From assembly GCA_018817995.1 (NCBI GenBank), contig JAHISW010000085.1:1-17609 (forward strand): a stretch of DNA of 17,609 nucleotides. The letters run 5' to 3'. A program made the position numbers and the translations under genes. The stretch is from Patescibacteria group bacterium. Lineage in GTDB: Bacteria > Patescibacteriota > Minisyncoccia > JAHISW01 > Tagabacteraceae. Below, in pieces: positions 5,909-12,429 of this stretch. How positions within the stretch are numbered: position 1 is the first letter of the stretch; each line of letters begins with the position of its first letter. Under the pieces are notes generated by a model. That model made no database searches and had not been told where the DNA came from. It saw only the letters and a program-made list of their open reading frames with translations.

Positions 5909-7401
5909 GTTTGGAAGAAATAAAAAAAGTTCGCATAAAGAAACTCGAAAAAGTTGAAGAAAAAGAAAGCGCCTATCCTGCGAGTGTTTTTCGAGATTTT
6001 TCTTTAGCCGAAGTTGTTGAGAATTTTTCTAAATTATCCAAAAGTCGCAAAAAAATTTCTCTTGTAGGAAGAATTTTTAGTATTCGCTCTCACGGCGGAA
6101 TGATTTTTTGCGATTTTAAGGACGGTTCTTTTAGCGAAAAAAACGGCCAAACAGTATCATTGCAGGCTTATTTGAAAAAAGATGTTTCAGGAGAAGACGC
6201 TTTTTCTCTTTTTGAAGATACGGTTGACGTGGGAGATTTCGTGGAGTTCGAGGGGTCGTTGTTTAAAACGAAAAGGGGAGAAAGATCAATCAAGGTTTTA
6301 TTGTGGAGGATTGTTTCAAAAGGATTAAGGCCGTTGCCGGAGAAGTGGCATGGCTTGTCTGATATTGAAGAAAGATTTAGGAAAAGGTATTTGGATTTGT
6401 TGATGTCTGACGAAGTTCGTTTGAGATTTTCTTTGCGTTCAAAAATAATTGCCGAGATAAGAAGTTTTTTAAACAAACAGGGATTTTTAGAAGTGGAGAC
6501 CCCGATGCTACAGCCGCTGGCGGGAGGCGCTTTGGCGGAACCCTTTAAGACGCATCACAATGCTTTGGACTTGGATTTATTTTTAAGAATTGCGCCGGAG
6601 CTATATTTGAAGAGGCTACTTATTGGCGGTTTTGAAAAAGTTTACGAGTTGGGTAGGAATTTCAGAAACGAAGGTATTGATGCCACGCATAATCCGGAAT
6701 TTACCATGCTGGAATTTTATCAGGCATATAAGGACGCGAATTTTGCCCGCAGTTTGGTAGAAGATTTATTTAATGTTATTGTAAAAAAAATTTTTAGCAA
6801 AAAATTCTTTAAGTATGGAGAACACCAAATCTCTTTTTCAAAGAAATTTGGTGTGATGTCTTTTTTTGATGTTTTAGAAAGGCATGCCTTGTTAAACAAC
6901 CCGAGGGAAGCCACCAGGGACGATTTTAAATTAAAGGCGCAACAGTTTGGCATTGATGTTTCCGAGGCCGACTCAAAGGGGAAGATAGCCGACAATATTT
7001 TTAAAAAAATCTGCCGTTCTAAAATAATTCAGCCAACTTTTATCACTGACCATCCCTTAAGTATTTCCCCATTGGCCAAAAGAAAAGTCGGTCCGTCTGT
7101 TGGAGAGGCAGATCTGGCGGATCGTTTTCAACTGATTGCCGGCGGCCTGGAGTTAGTAAATGGTTTTTCCGAACTTAACGATCCCAGAGAACAAGAAGAA
7201 AGATTTGAGAAACAGCAAGAATTGAGGAAAGCGGGTGACAAAGAAGCATCCGAATTTGATGAATCTTTTGTTGAGGCGATGGAGTACGGAATGCCTCCTG
7301 CGGTAGGAGTTGGCATCGGAATTGACAGATTGGTTATGTTTCTTTTGGATGTCCCCAATATCAGAGAGGTTGTTTTGTTTCCAACCCTGAGGAATAAATA
7401 A
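5905..7401 (+). CDS. lysS: Lysyl-tRNA synthetase, class II
   Basis: Cytosolic class IIb synthetase for Lys-tRNA, 498 aa, a normal length. The N-terminal OB-fold anticodon-binding domain (about 50-145) includes VGRIFSIRSHGGMIFCDF. KRYLDLL leads into the catalytic core. Motif 2 is FRNEGIDATHNPEFTMLE (F253, R254, E256) and motif 3 is GVGIGIDRLVMFLLDVPNIR near the C-terminus, ending in the usual FPTLR. ATG5905 overlaps the greA stop (ATGA), so the pair is coupled. A long hairpin follows the stop codon. Confidence 0.97.
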   Translation: MSLEEIKKVRIKKLEKVEEKESAYPASVFRDFSLAEVVENFSKLSKSRKKISLVGRIFSIRSHGGMIFCDFKDGSFSEKNGQTVSLQAYLKKDVSGEDAFSLFEDTVDVGDFVEFEGSLFKTKRGERSIKVLLWRIVSKGLRPLPEKWHGLSDIEERFRKRYLDLLMSDEVRLRFSLRSKIIAEIRSFLNKQGFLEVETPMLQPLAGGALAEPFKTHHNALDLDLFLRIAPELYLKRLLIGGFEKVYELGRNFRNEGIDATHNPEFTMLEFYQAYKDANFARSLVEDLFNVIVKKIFSKKFFKYGEHQISFSKKFGVMSFFDVLERHALLNNPREATRDDFKLKAQQFGIDVSEADSKGKIADNIFKKICRSKIIQPTFITDHPLSISPLAKRKVGPSVGEADLADRFQLIAGGLELVNGFSELNDPREQEERFEKQQELRKAGDKEASEFDESFVEAMEYGMPPAVGVGIGIDRLVMFLLDVPNIREVVLFPTLRNK

Positions 7402-7412
7402 CGAATTAACTC

Positions 7413-7459
7413 AATAACAAGAAGTCCGACTTCCAAAGGAAGCCGGGCTTCTTGTTATT
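7413..7459 (+). terminator. Long hairpin after lysS, likely terminator and member of a repeat family
   Basis: Arms 7413-7434 and 7438-7459 form a 22-bp stem (one G-U pair and one A-C mismatch) with an AAA loop. The 3' arm is U-rich (CTTCTTGTTATTAATT), which could serve as the release tract although there is no pure T-run. The inner half, GAAGTCCGACTTCC against GGAAGCCGGGCTTC, is nearly the same as the hairpin at 12288-12322. The hairpin ends 11 nt before the first DnaA box of the mraZ region. Confidence 0.7.
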
Positions 7460-7467
7460 AATTAAAC

Positions 7468-7555
7468 TTATCCACATATAGCGATTGTTGAATTATGGGG
7501 AGTAGTGGTGTAAAATGTGATGGTAGTGGTGAATTGTGGATAAACCTGTGGATAA
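7468..7555. promoter_or_regulatory. Cluster of three perfect DnaA boxes
   Basis: The 9-mer TTATCCACA is found at 7468-7476 on the + strand, and its reverse complement TGTGGATAA at 7535-7543 and 7547-7555. A degenerate copy, CGGGGATAA, is at 7556-7564. The two minus-strand boxes are 12 nt apart. This could be DnaA control of the division cluster, part of a replication origin, or a coincidence with GTGG-type MraZ sites, because both motifs share GTGGATAA. Confidence 0.6.
7488..7516 (+). promoter_or_regulatory. Promoter of the mraZ (dcw) operon
   Basis: TTGAAT at 7488-7493 (4 of 6 matches) and TAAAAT at 7511-7516 (5 of 6 matches) are separated by 17 nt. The start would be near 7523, leaving a leader of about 56 nt before ATG7579. 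GTGG/GG motifs overlap the spacer and the leader, a good arrangement for repression by a protein bound there. Confidence 0.6.
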
Positions 7556-7560
7556 CGGGG
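7497..7560 (+). promoter_or_regulatory. Helically phased GTGG/GG repeats, candidate MraZ operator
   Basis: G-rich cores occur at 7497-7500, 7507-7508, 7517-7519, 7528-7529, 7538-7539, 7550-7551 and 7557-7560, i.e. mostly every 10-12 bp on one helical face. GTAGTGGTG occurs twice exactly 21 bp apart (7502-7510 and 7523-7531). MraZ proteins are known to bind several direct TGGG/GTGG-type boxes upstream of their own gene, so autoregulation is the natural reading. The exact box consensus in this lineage is unknown. Confidence 0.5.
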
Positions 7561-7578
7561 ATAAGTAATGAAAAAACA

Positions 7579-8013
7579 ATGCTAATAGGCGAATATACGC
7601 ATAATATAGACGAAAAAAGGCGGGTAGCCGTTCCTTCCAAGTTTAGGAAAGAAATTGGCAAAAAAGCGGTTATTACTCGTGGTTTGGATAGATGTTTGTT
7701 TGTTTATCCTCTGAAAGAGTGGGAACAAGTTGCTGAAAAACTTAGTTCTTTGCCGATGGGCCAAGCTGATAAAAGAAATTTTGCCAGATTGTTTTTGGCG
7801 GGAGCTGCCGATGTTTCTTTGGATTCTCTGGGTAGAATTTTGGTGCCTGATTATTTGAAAGAATTTGCCGGATTAAAAAACAAGGTAATCATAACGGGAA
7901 TGTATAAAAAGTTGGAAATTTGGAACGAAGAGGAATGGAAGAAATACAAGAATCAAATTGAGAAAGAAACGGATGTGTTGGCGGAAAAATTGGGAGATGT
8001 AGGGATATATTAA
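7579..8013 (+). CDS. mraZ: Transcriptional regulator MraZ
   Basis: First gene of the division/cell-wall cluster and its usual autoregulator, forming ring-shaped oligomers that bind DNA repeats. From ATG7579 it is 144 aa, the family length, beginning MLIGEYTHNIDEKRRVAVPSKFR. The two SpoVT/AbrB-like halves each keep the DxxxR signature: DEKRR (about 12-16) and DSLGR in the second half, followed by ILVPDYLKEFAGL. An in-frame ATG at 7495 would add 28 residues, but it lies upstream of the predicted transcription start and those residues are not MraZ-like. No Shine-Dalgarno is visible before 7579. Two nt separate it from rsmH. Confidence 0.95.
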   Translation: MLIGEYTHNIDEKRRVAVPSKFRKEIGKKAVITRGLDRCLFVYPLKEWEQVAEKLSSLPMGQADKRNFARLFLAGAADVSLDSLGRILVPDYLKEFAGLKNKVIITGMYKKLEIWNEEEWKKYKNQIEKETDVLAEKLGDVGIY

Positions 8014-8015
8014 AA

Positions 8016-8909
8016 ATGATACACACCCCGGTTCTTTTGAAAGAAGTAATTGAATATTTAAGTTTGCAAGTCGGGGATGTGGTTTTGGATGCGACCCTGG
8101 GCTTAGGGGGACATTCATTTGAAATATGCAAGGAAATTGGAAAAGACGGAACACTTGTCGGCATAGAGCAGGACTCAGAATTATTAGAAGCCACCAAGTT
8201 GAAAATTAAAGATACGGGATGCAAAACAATTTTTATAAATGGAAATTTTAGGAATTTGGATAAATTGCTAGAACCTTTAGAAATAAAATATTTAGACGCG
8301 GCAGTTTTTGATTTGGGAATGAACACAGCGCAACTCATGTGTTCAGGGAGGGGATTTTCTTTTCAAAAGAACGAACCGTTAATTATGAATTTTAAGAGAG
8401 AAGTTGGTTCGGATGATTTGACGGCATTGGAGATTTTGAACACATGGAGCAAAGAAGATATTTTTGAAATTCTGAAAGATTATGGGGAAGAGAGGTTTGC
8501 TCGAAGTATAAGCGCGAACATTGTAAAACAAAGAAAGGTTAGAAAGTTTAAAACCACCTTTGATTTGGTTGATGTAGCGGAAAGGAGCGTGCCGGTTTTT
8601 TATACAAAACGAAGAATTCATTTTGCGACAAAAACATTTCAGGCGTTGAGGATAGCCGTGAACGATGAATTGAATGCTTTGGAGGAAGGATTAAATAAGT
8701 GTTGGGATTTGTTAAAGAGTGACGGCAGGGTAGTTGTTATTTCGTTTCATTCACTGGAGGATCGAATTGTTAAGAATTTTTTTAGAGAGAAGAAAAAAGA
8801 AGAAGCGGGGATTGTTTTAACAAAGAAACCAATAAGACCATCCAGAGAGGAAATATTGTTAAATCCCAAAAGCAGGAGTGCGAAATTAAGAGCATGCGAA
8901 AAAATTTAA
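8016..8909 (+). CDS. rsmH: 16S rRNA (cytosine-1402-N4) methyltransferase RsmH
   Basis: Methylates N4 of C1402 in the 16S rRNA decoding centre using SAM. It is 297 aa, normal length being about 310. HTPVLLKEV (3-11) opens the protein and LDATLGLGGHS (24-34) is the SAM loop. VVISFHSLEDRIVKNFFRE and NPKSRSAKLRACEKI form the conserved C-terminus. The canonical DLGVSS...GFSF..DGPLDMRM block reads DLGMNTAQL (99-107) and GRGFSFQKNEPLIMNF (111-126), so several normally fixed positions have changed. It lies in the classical mraZ-rsmH-ftsL order. Confidence 0.94.
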   Translation: MIHTPVLLKEVIEYLSLQVGDVVLDATLGLGGHSFEICKEIGKDGTLVGIEQDSELLEATKLKIKDTGCKTIFINGNFRNLDKLLEPLEIKYLDAAVFDLGMNTAQLMCSGRGFSFQKNEPLIMNFKREVGSDDLTALEILNTWSKEDIFEILKDYGEERFARSISANIVKQRKVRKFKTTFDLVDVAERSVPVFYTKRRIHFATKTFQALRIAVNDELNALEEGLNKCWDLLKSDGRVVVISFHSLEDRIVKNFFREKKKEEAGIVLTKKPIRPSREEILLNPKSRSAKLRACEKI

Positions 8910-8913
8910 AAAC

Positions 8914-9246
8914 ATGGGTATTTTTTTAAAAATTGAATTATGGGAAAAGTATCAAAAAAGTCTATTTATGGCTCTGTTTTTGATTGCCCTTGTTTTTGGT
9001 TTTTCATATGTCTATTTTATGAACTTGGCTGTGCTAAAAACAGCCGAGAGAAATGATAATTTGGATAAATTATCCGAAGCAAAAATGCAATTTCAGGGGT
9101 TAGAGACGGAATATATAAACAAGTTGGAAAAATTAAATGTATCCTATGCTAAATCGTTGGGTTTTGTAGAGGCTGAACCGGACGATTACATTTACAAACA
9201 AAAAACAGTGGCGCAAACTAACGGATATGTTCGCAGCATTAGGTAG
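8914..9246 (+). CDS. ftsL: FtsL-like division protein
   Basis: A 110-aa protein with a short cytoplasmic N-terminus, one transmembrane helix (about 17-36) and an extracytoplasmic helical region with coiled-coil character (about 40-85). This is the architecture and position of FtsL between rsmH and ftsI, where it scaffolds the septal synthase. Sequence similarity to FtsL is always low, so the name rests on topology and synteny. It starts 4 nt after rsmH and overlaps ftsI by 20 nt. Confidence 0.7.
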   Translation: MGIFLKIELWEKYQKSLFMALFLIALVFGFSYVYFMNLAVLKTAERNDNLDKLSEAKMQFQGLETEYINKLEKLNVSYAKSLGFVEAEPDDYIYKQKTVAQTNGYVRSIR

Positions 9247-10951
9247 TTTCAAATTTAGGGCGTGTTTTGTATGCGCTGTTTTTTTTATTTTTGGCGGTAT
9301 TCTTATTGGGCGCTTGTTTTTTATTCAGGTGTTGAGTTACGATTCCTATTCCAATGAAGCGAATGGGCAATATGTTTCTTTTAAATCAAAGGATGATATT
9401 GCCACGCGCGGAAGTGTTTATTTTAAAGAGAAGGATGGAAATTTTATTTCTGCGGCAACGCTGAAAGAGGGTTTTTTTGTTGAGGTGAATTCATCGCTTG
9501 TTGATAACCCGAAAGATATTTGTCAGAAAATAGCCGCCATAGTTGAGCTGGACGAGGAAGGTTGCGTTGAAAGGGTGCAGGGGGGCGGGTACGAGAGAGT
9601 GGCGCATCGTCTGAATTCTCAACAAGCGCAAGAAATAAAAAAAATCAACAGTAACAGCGTTGATTCATTTTCGGAACAGTGGCGTTTTTATCCTGGAGAT
9701 TTTTTGGCTTCTCAAATTTTGGGGTTTGTCGGATATAAGGGGGATGAATTAGTTGGTCGTTATGGGCTGGAACAGTATTACGAGGATGTTTTGAAAGGAA
9801 AAAGAAAAAATTTAAAAGAGGGCGGATCGTTTGCGGCTCTTTTTTGGGATTTGGGGAAGGACCTTCTTGGTAGCGGAGGCGACAAGGGGTACGATATTGT
9901 GTTAACAATTGAACCGAGAGTTCAGAGTGTCTTGGAGGGTTTGTTGGGTGGGATAATTGAAAAATGGGGGGCGGAACAGGTTGGGGGTATTATTATGGAT
10001 CCAAAAACGGGAGCGATAATTGCGATGGCAAGCAATCCTAATTTTAATCCTAACAATTATGGCGAGGTTGAAGATATTTCTTATTTTAAAAACCCGTTGA
10101 TATCAAGTGTTTTTGAGCTGGGTTCTGTTTTTAAGGCATTGACAATGGCGGCGGCGATTGATTCCGGAAAAATTACAACGGAGACGACTTATTTTGACAA
10201 TGGTTATGCTTTTTTTAACGGTTATAAAATTGAAAACTACGACGGAAAAGGCAGGGGAACTACGGATATGCAGATAGTGCTTAACGAATCTTTGAATACA
10301 GGAGCGATATTTGCCATGCAGCAAATCGGTAAAGAGGGGTTTTATGAATATGTAAAAAAATATGGTTTGGGAGAAAAAACAGGTGTGGATTTGCCGAACG
10401 AGGCAGTCGGCAATTTATCAAATCTTTCTACTATGCGCGATCTTGAATATGCGACGGCGTCTTTTGGGCAGGGGATAGCGGTAAGTCCTTTGGAGTTTAC
10501 GGTGGCTGTTTCTGCTCTTGCCAATGGCGGGGTTATTGTAAATCCGTATATAGTTGATAAGATTATTGTTGAAGGAGGGAAAGACAATATTACGACGCCT
10601 TCTATCAAAAGAAGGGCAATTGATGAAAATTCCAGTAAAATAATAACAAGAATGCTGGTTAATGTTGTTGATGACGCGCTTTTGGGGGGAACTGTGAAAT
10701 TGGAGCGATACAGTTTGGCTGCCAAAACAGGAACCGCCCAGCTTCCAAAGGAAGATGGCGGTGGTTACTACGACGATCAGTATTTGCATTCATTTTTTGG
10801 GTATGCTCCCGCTTTTGACGCAAAATTTATTGTTTTTCTTTTTGCGAAAAAACCGCAAGGCGTAAAGTACGCTTCGCAGACATTAACAGAACCGTTTATG
10901 GATGTGATAAAATTTTTATTAAGTTATTATGAAATACCGCCAGATAGGTAA
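9227..10951 (+). CDS. ftsI: Septal peptidoglycan transpeptidase FtsI (PBP3)
   Basis: Class B PBP for septum synthesis, 574 aa. The N-terminal membrane anchor (about 11-33) ends in IGRLFFIQVLSYDSY, followed by a pedestal domain and the transpeptidase domain. Catalytic motifs are ELGSVFK (S300, K303), SLN (S355, N357) and AAKTGTAQL (K500). GYKIENYDGKGRG and GLGEKTGVDLP are typical of the family. Unlike many PBP2-type proteins it sits in the dcw cluster, which supports FtsI over MrdA. It overlaps ftsL by 20 nt and murF by 23 nt, giving tight translational coupling. Confidence 0.94.
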   Translation: MFAALGSFKFRACFVCAVFFIFGGILIGRLFFIQVLSYDSYSNEANGQYVSFKSKDDIATRGSVYFKEKDGNFISAATLKEGFFVEVNSSLVDNPKDICQKIAAIVELDEEGCVERVQGGGYERVAHRLNSQQAQEIKKINSNSVDSFSEQWRFYPGDFLASQILGFVGYKGDELVGRYGLEQYYEDVLKGKRKNLKEGGSFAALFWDLGKDLLGSGGDKGYDIVLTIEPRVQSVLEGLLGGIIEKWGAEQVGGIIMDPKTGAIIAMASNPNFNPNNYGEVEDISYFKNPLISSVFELGSVFKALTMAAAIDSGKITTETTYFDNGYAFFNGYKIENYDGKGRGTTDMQIVLNESLNTGAIFAMQQIGKEGFYEYVKKYGLGEKTGVDLPNEAVGNLSNLSTMRDLEYATASFGQGIAVSPLEFTVAVSALANGGVIVNPYIVDKIIVEGGKDNITTPSIKRRAIDENSSKIITRMLVNVVDDALLGGTVKLERYSLAAKTGTAQLPKEDGGGYYDDQYLHSFFGYAPAFDAKFIVFLFAKKPQGVKYASQTLTEPFMDVIKFLLSYYEIPPDR

Positions 10952-12239
10952 ACAAATTATAGTATATATTATAACCTTGGAGGCAAGGCTTGTTTTAAGA
11001 AAATACAAGCCGAAAATAATTGCTGTGACAGGAAGCGCAGGGAAAACATCAACAAAGGATGCAATAGCGGTTGTTTTGGGAAGTGGCTTCAATGTCAGAA
11101 AAAGCGAGAAAAGTTATAATAGCGAACTGGGAGTGCCTTTGACTGTTTTGGGTTGTTCGAGCGGATGGCTTAATCCTATTGTTTGGTTTAAAAATATTTT
11201 AGTTGGAGCTAAATTAATCTTATTCAGGACTAAATATCCGGAGTGGTTGATTTTAGAAATGGGTGTTGAGAGACCTGAGGACATGTCCAAGTTGGTTTCT
11301 TGGGCAAAACCCCACATTTCAGTTGTGACCACTTTGTCGGAAGTCCAGTCTCATGTTGAGTTTTTTTCAAGTCCGGAATTATTGATCAAAGAAAAGGCAA
11401 AAATTTTAAAAAATCTGGAAATAATGGATTTTGCTGTTTTAAACAAAGACAACAGTTTGGTTTACGACCTGAAAGACAAAACAAAAGCGAAAATTATTAC
11501 TTATGGCTTTGAAGAAGGCGCTGATTTAGTTGCGTCAAATTACCGTATTGTTTTCAGGTTGAACGGAAAAGGCGAATCTGTCCCGGAGGGGGTAACTTTC
11601 AAGGTAGATTGCGAGGGGAGTAGTGTTCCCATTAGACTTTTTAATATTTTTGGTAGGCAGTACGCTTATTCTGCGCTGGCGGCGATTGCTGTCGGCAAAA
11701 TTGTTGGTTTCAATCTTGTGGATATGTCAGAGGCGCTTTATCTTTATGAATCTCCTCCAGGGCGTTTTAAAATACTTGAAGGAGTAAAAAACAGTTTTAT
11801 TATAGATGACACGTATAATTCTTCACCCTCGGCTCTTCGTATGGCGCTAGAAACACTGGGAGACATAGAAAAGAGGAGAAAAGTAGTCGTTCTTGGTGAC
11901 ATGATGGAATTAGGTAAATACACCATTGAAGCGCACAAGGCTATGGCAGAATATGTTATCAATGCAGGAGTGTCCGTTGTTTTTGTCGTTGGCCCGCGCT
12001 CTAAATTTATTACGGAGTCGTTGAGGGAGAGGGGGTTTGAAGAAAACAATATTTTTGAGTTTTCAACTTCGGATGAGGCGAAAAAGAAGGTGGAAGACAT
12101 TATTCGGGAAGGAGACGTTGTTTTGGTGAAAGGGTCTCAATTTATGAGAATGGAAAAAATTGTGGAGGAAATTATGGCGGAACCGGAGAAAAAAGAAAAA
12201 TTGCTTGTCAGGCAAGAGAAGGAATGGCTAGAGAAATGA
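10929..12239 (+). CDS. murF: MurF-type Mur ligase lacking the N-terminal domain
   Basis: Predicted UDP-MurNAc-tripeptide:D-Ala-D-Ala ligase, the last cytoplasmic step of stem-peptide assembly, 436 aa. The ATP-binding P-loop GSAGKTSTK lies at residues 35-43, whereas in standard MurF it comes after a substrate-binding domain of about 80-100 aa; that domain is missing. Residues 8-24 form a hydrophobic/amphipathic helix instead. IDDTYNSSPSALRMAL matches the DDYNANP signature of MurF, and the MurE DNPR motif is absent. LGDMMELG lies in the C-terminal domain. Since the UDP-sugar-binding domain is lost, the exact substrate is less certain than the family. Confidence 0.85.
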   Translation: MKYRQIGKQIIVYIITLEARLVLRKYKPKIIAVTGSAGKTSTKDAIAVVLGSGFNVRKSEKSYNSELGVPLTVLGCSSGWLNPIVWFKNILVGAKLILFRTKYPEWLILEMGVERPEDMSKLVSWAKPHISVVTTLSEVQSHVEFFSSPELLIKEKAKILKNLEIMDFAVLNKDNSLVYDLKDKTKAKIITYGFEEGADLVASNYRIVFRLNGKGESVPEGVTFKVDCEGSSVPIRLFNIFGRQYAYSALAAIAVGKIVGFNLVDMSEALYLYESPPGRFKILEGVKNSFIIDDTYNSSPSALRMALETLGDIEKRRKVVVLGDMMELGKYTIEAHKAMAEYVINAGVSVVFVVGPRSKFITESLRERGFEENNIFEFSTSDEAKKKVEDIIREGDVVLVKGSQFMRMEKIVEEIMAEPEKKEKLLVRQEKEWLEK

Positions 12240-12240
12240 A

Positions 12241-12264
12241 TCCTTCGACTTCGCTCAGGACAAG
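12241..12264. repeat. Dispersed short repeat, CCTTCGACTTCGCTCAGG type
   Basis: Immediately after the murF stop lies TCCTTCGACTTCGCTCAGGA, an imperfect palindrome (TCCT...AGGA). I recognise this string, and its reverse strand encoding a LVLSEVEG peptide, as a short intergenic repeat recurring in many unrelated bacterial assemblies. Only one copy is present in this window, so its repeat nature cannot be shown here. Confidence 0.5.
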
Positions 12265-12287
12265 TAACCAATAACTAATTTGATATA

Positions 12288-12322
12288 TAGAAGCCCGACT
12301 TCCTTTGGAAGTCGGGCTTCTA
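12288..12322. repeat. Perfect 16-bp hairpin, second member of the lysS-type family
   Basis: TAGAAGCCCGACTTCC (12288-12303) and its exact complement (12307-12322) surround a TTT loop. The reverse complement closely matches the core of the hairpin at 7413-7459, including an AAA loop. No T-run follows on either strand, so termination would rely on the stem alone. It lies between murF and the ATPase gene and is likely to mark the operon end. Confidence 0.7.
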
Positions 12323-12413
12323 AGCATTGATATTATGTAAGTAATATAACTTGTGCGGTCGGCTACGGTTATATCGTGTGAATTTTTACGCATGGCGGGT
12401 GAATAATGAACTG

Positions 12414-12422
12414 TGTTACAAT
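12414..12422 (+). promoter_or_regulatory. Extended -10 promoter of the P-type ATPase gene
   Basis: TGTTACAAT contains a TGn extension and TACAAT (12417-12422, 5 of 6 matches). There is no good -35 at 17 nt. The start should fall at about 12428-12430, on or next to the ATG at 12430, implying a leaderless mRNA. The rest of 12323-12413 shows only a small 6-bp hairpin (12330-12335 with 12342-12347) and nothing else recognisable. Confidence 0.5.
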
Positions 12423-12429
12423 ATGAGAT

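Noticed and set aside
7495..7578. N-terminal 28-residue extension of MraZ from ATG7495
   Set aside because: It would place the start upstream of the predicted transcription start near 7523 and read through the operator repeats; MraZ proteins begin at the MLIGEY position.
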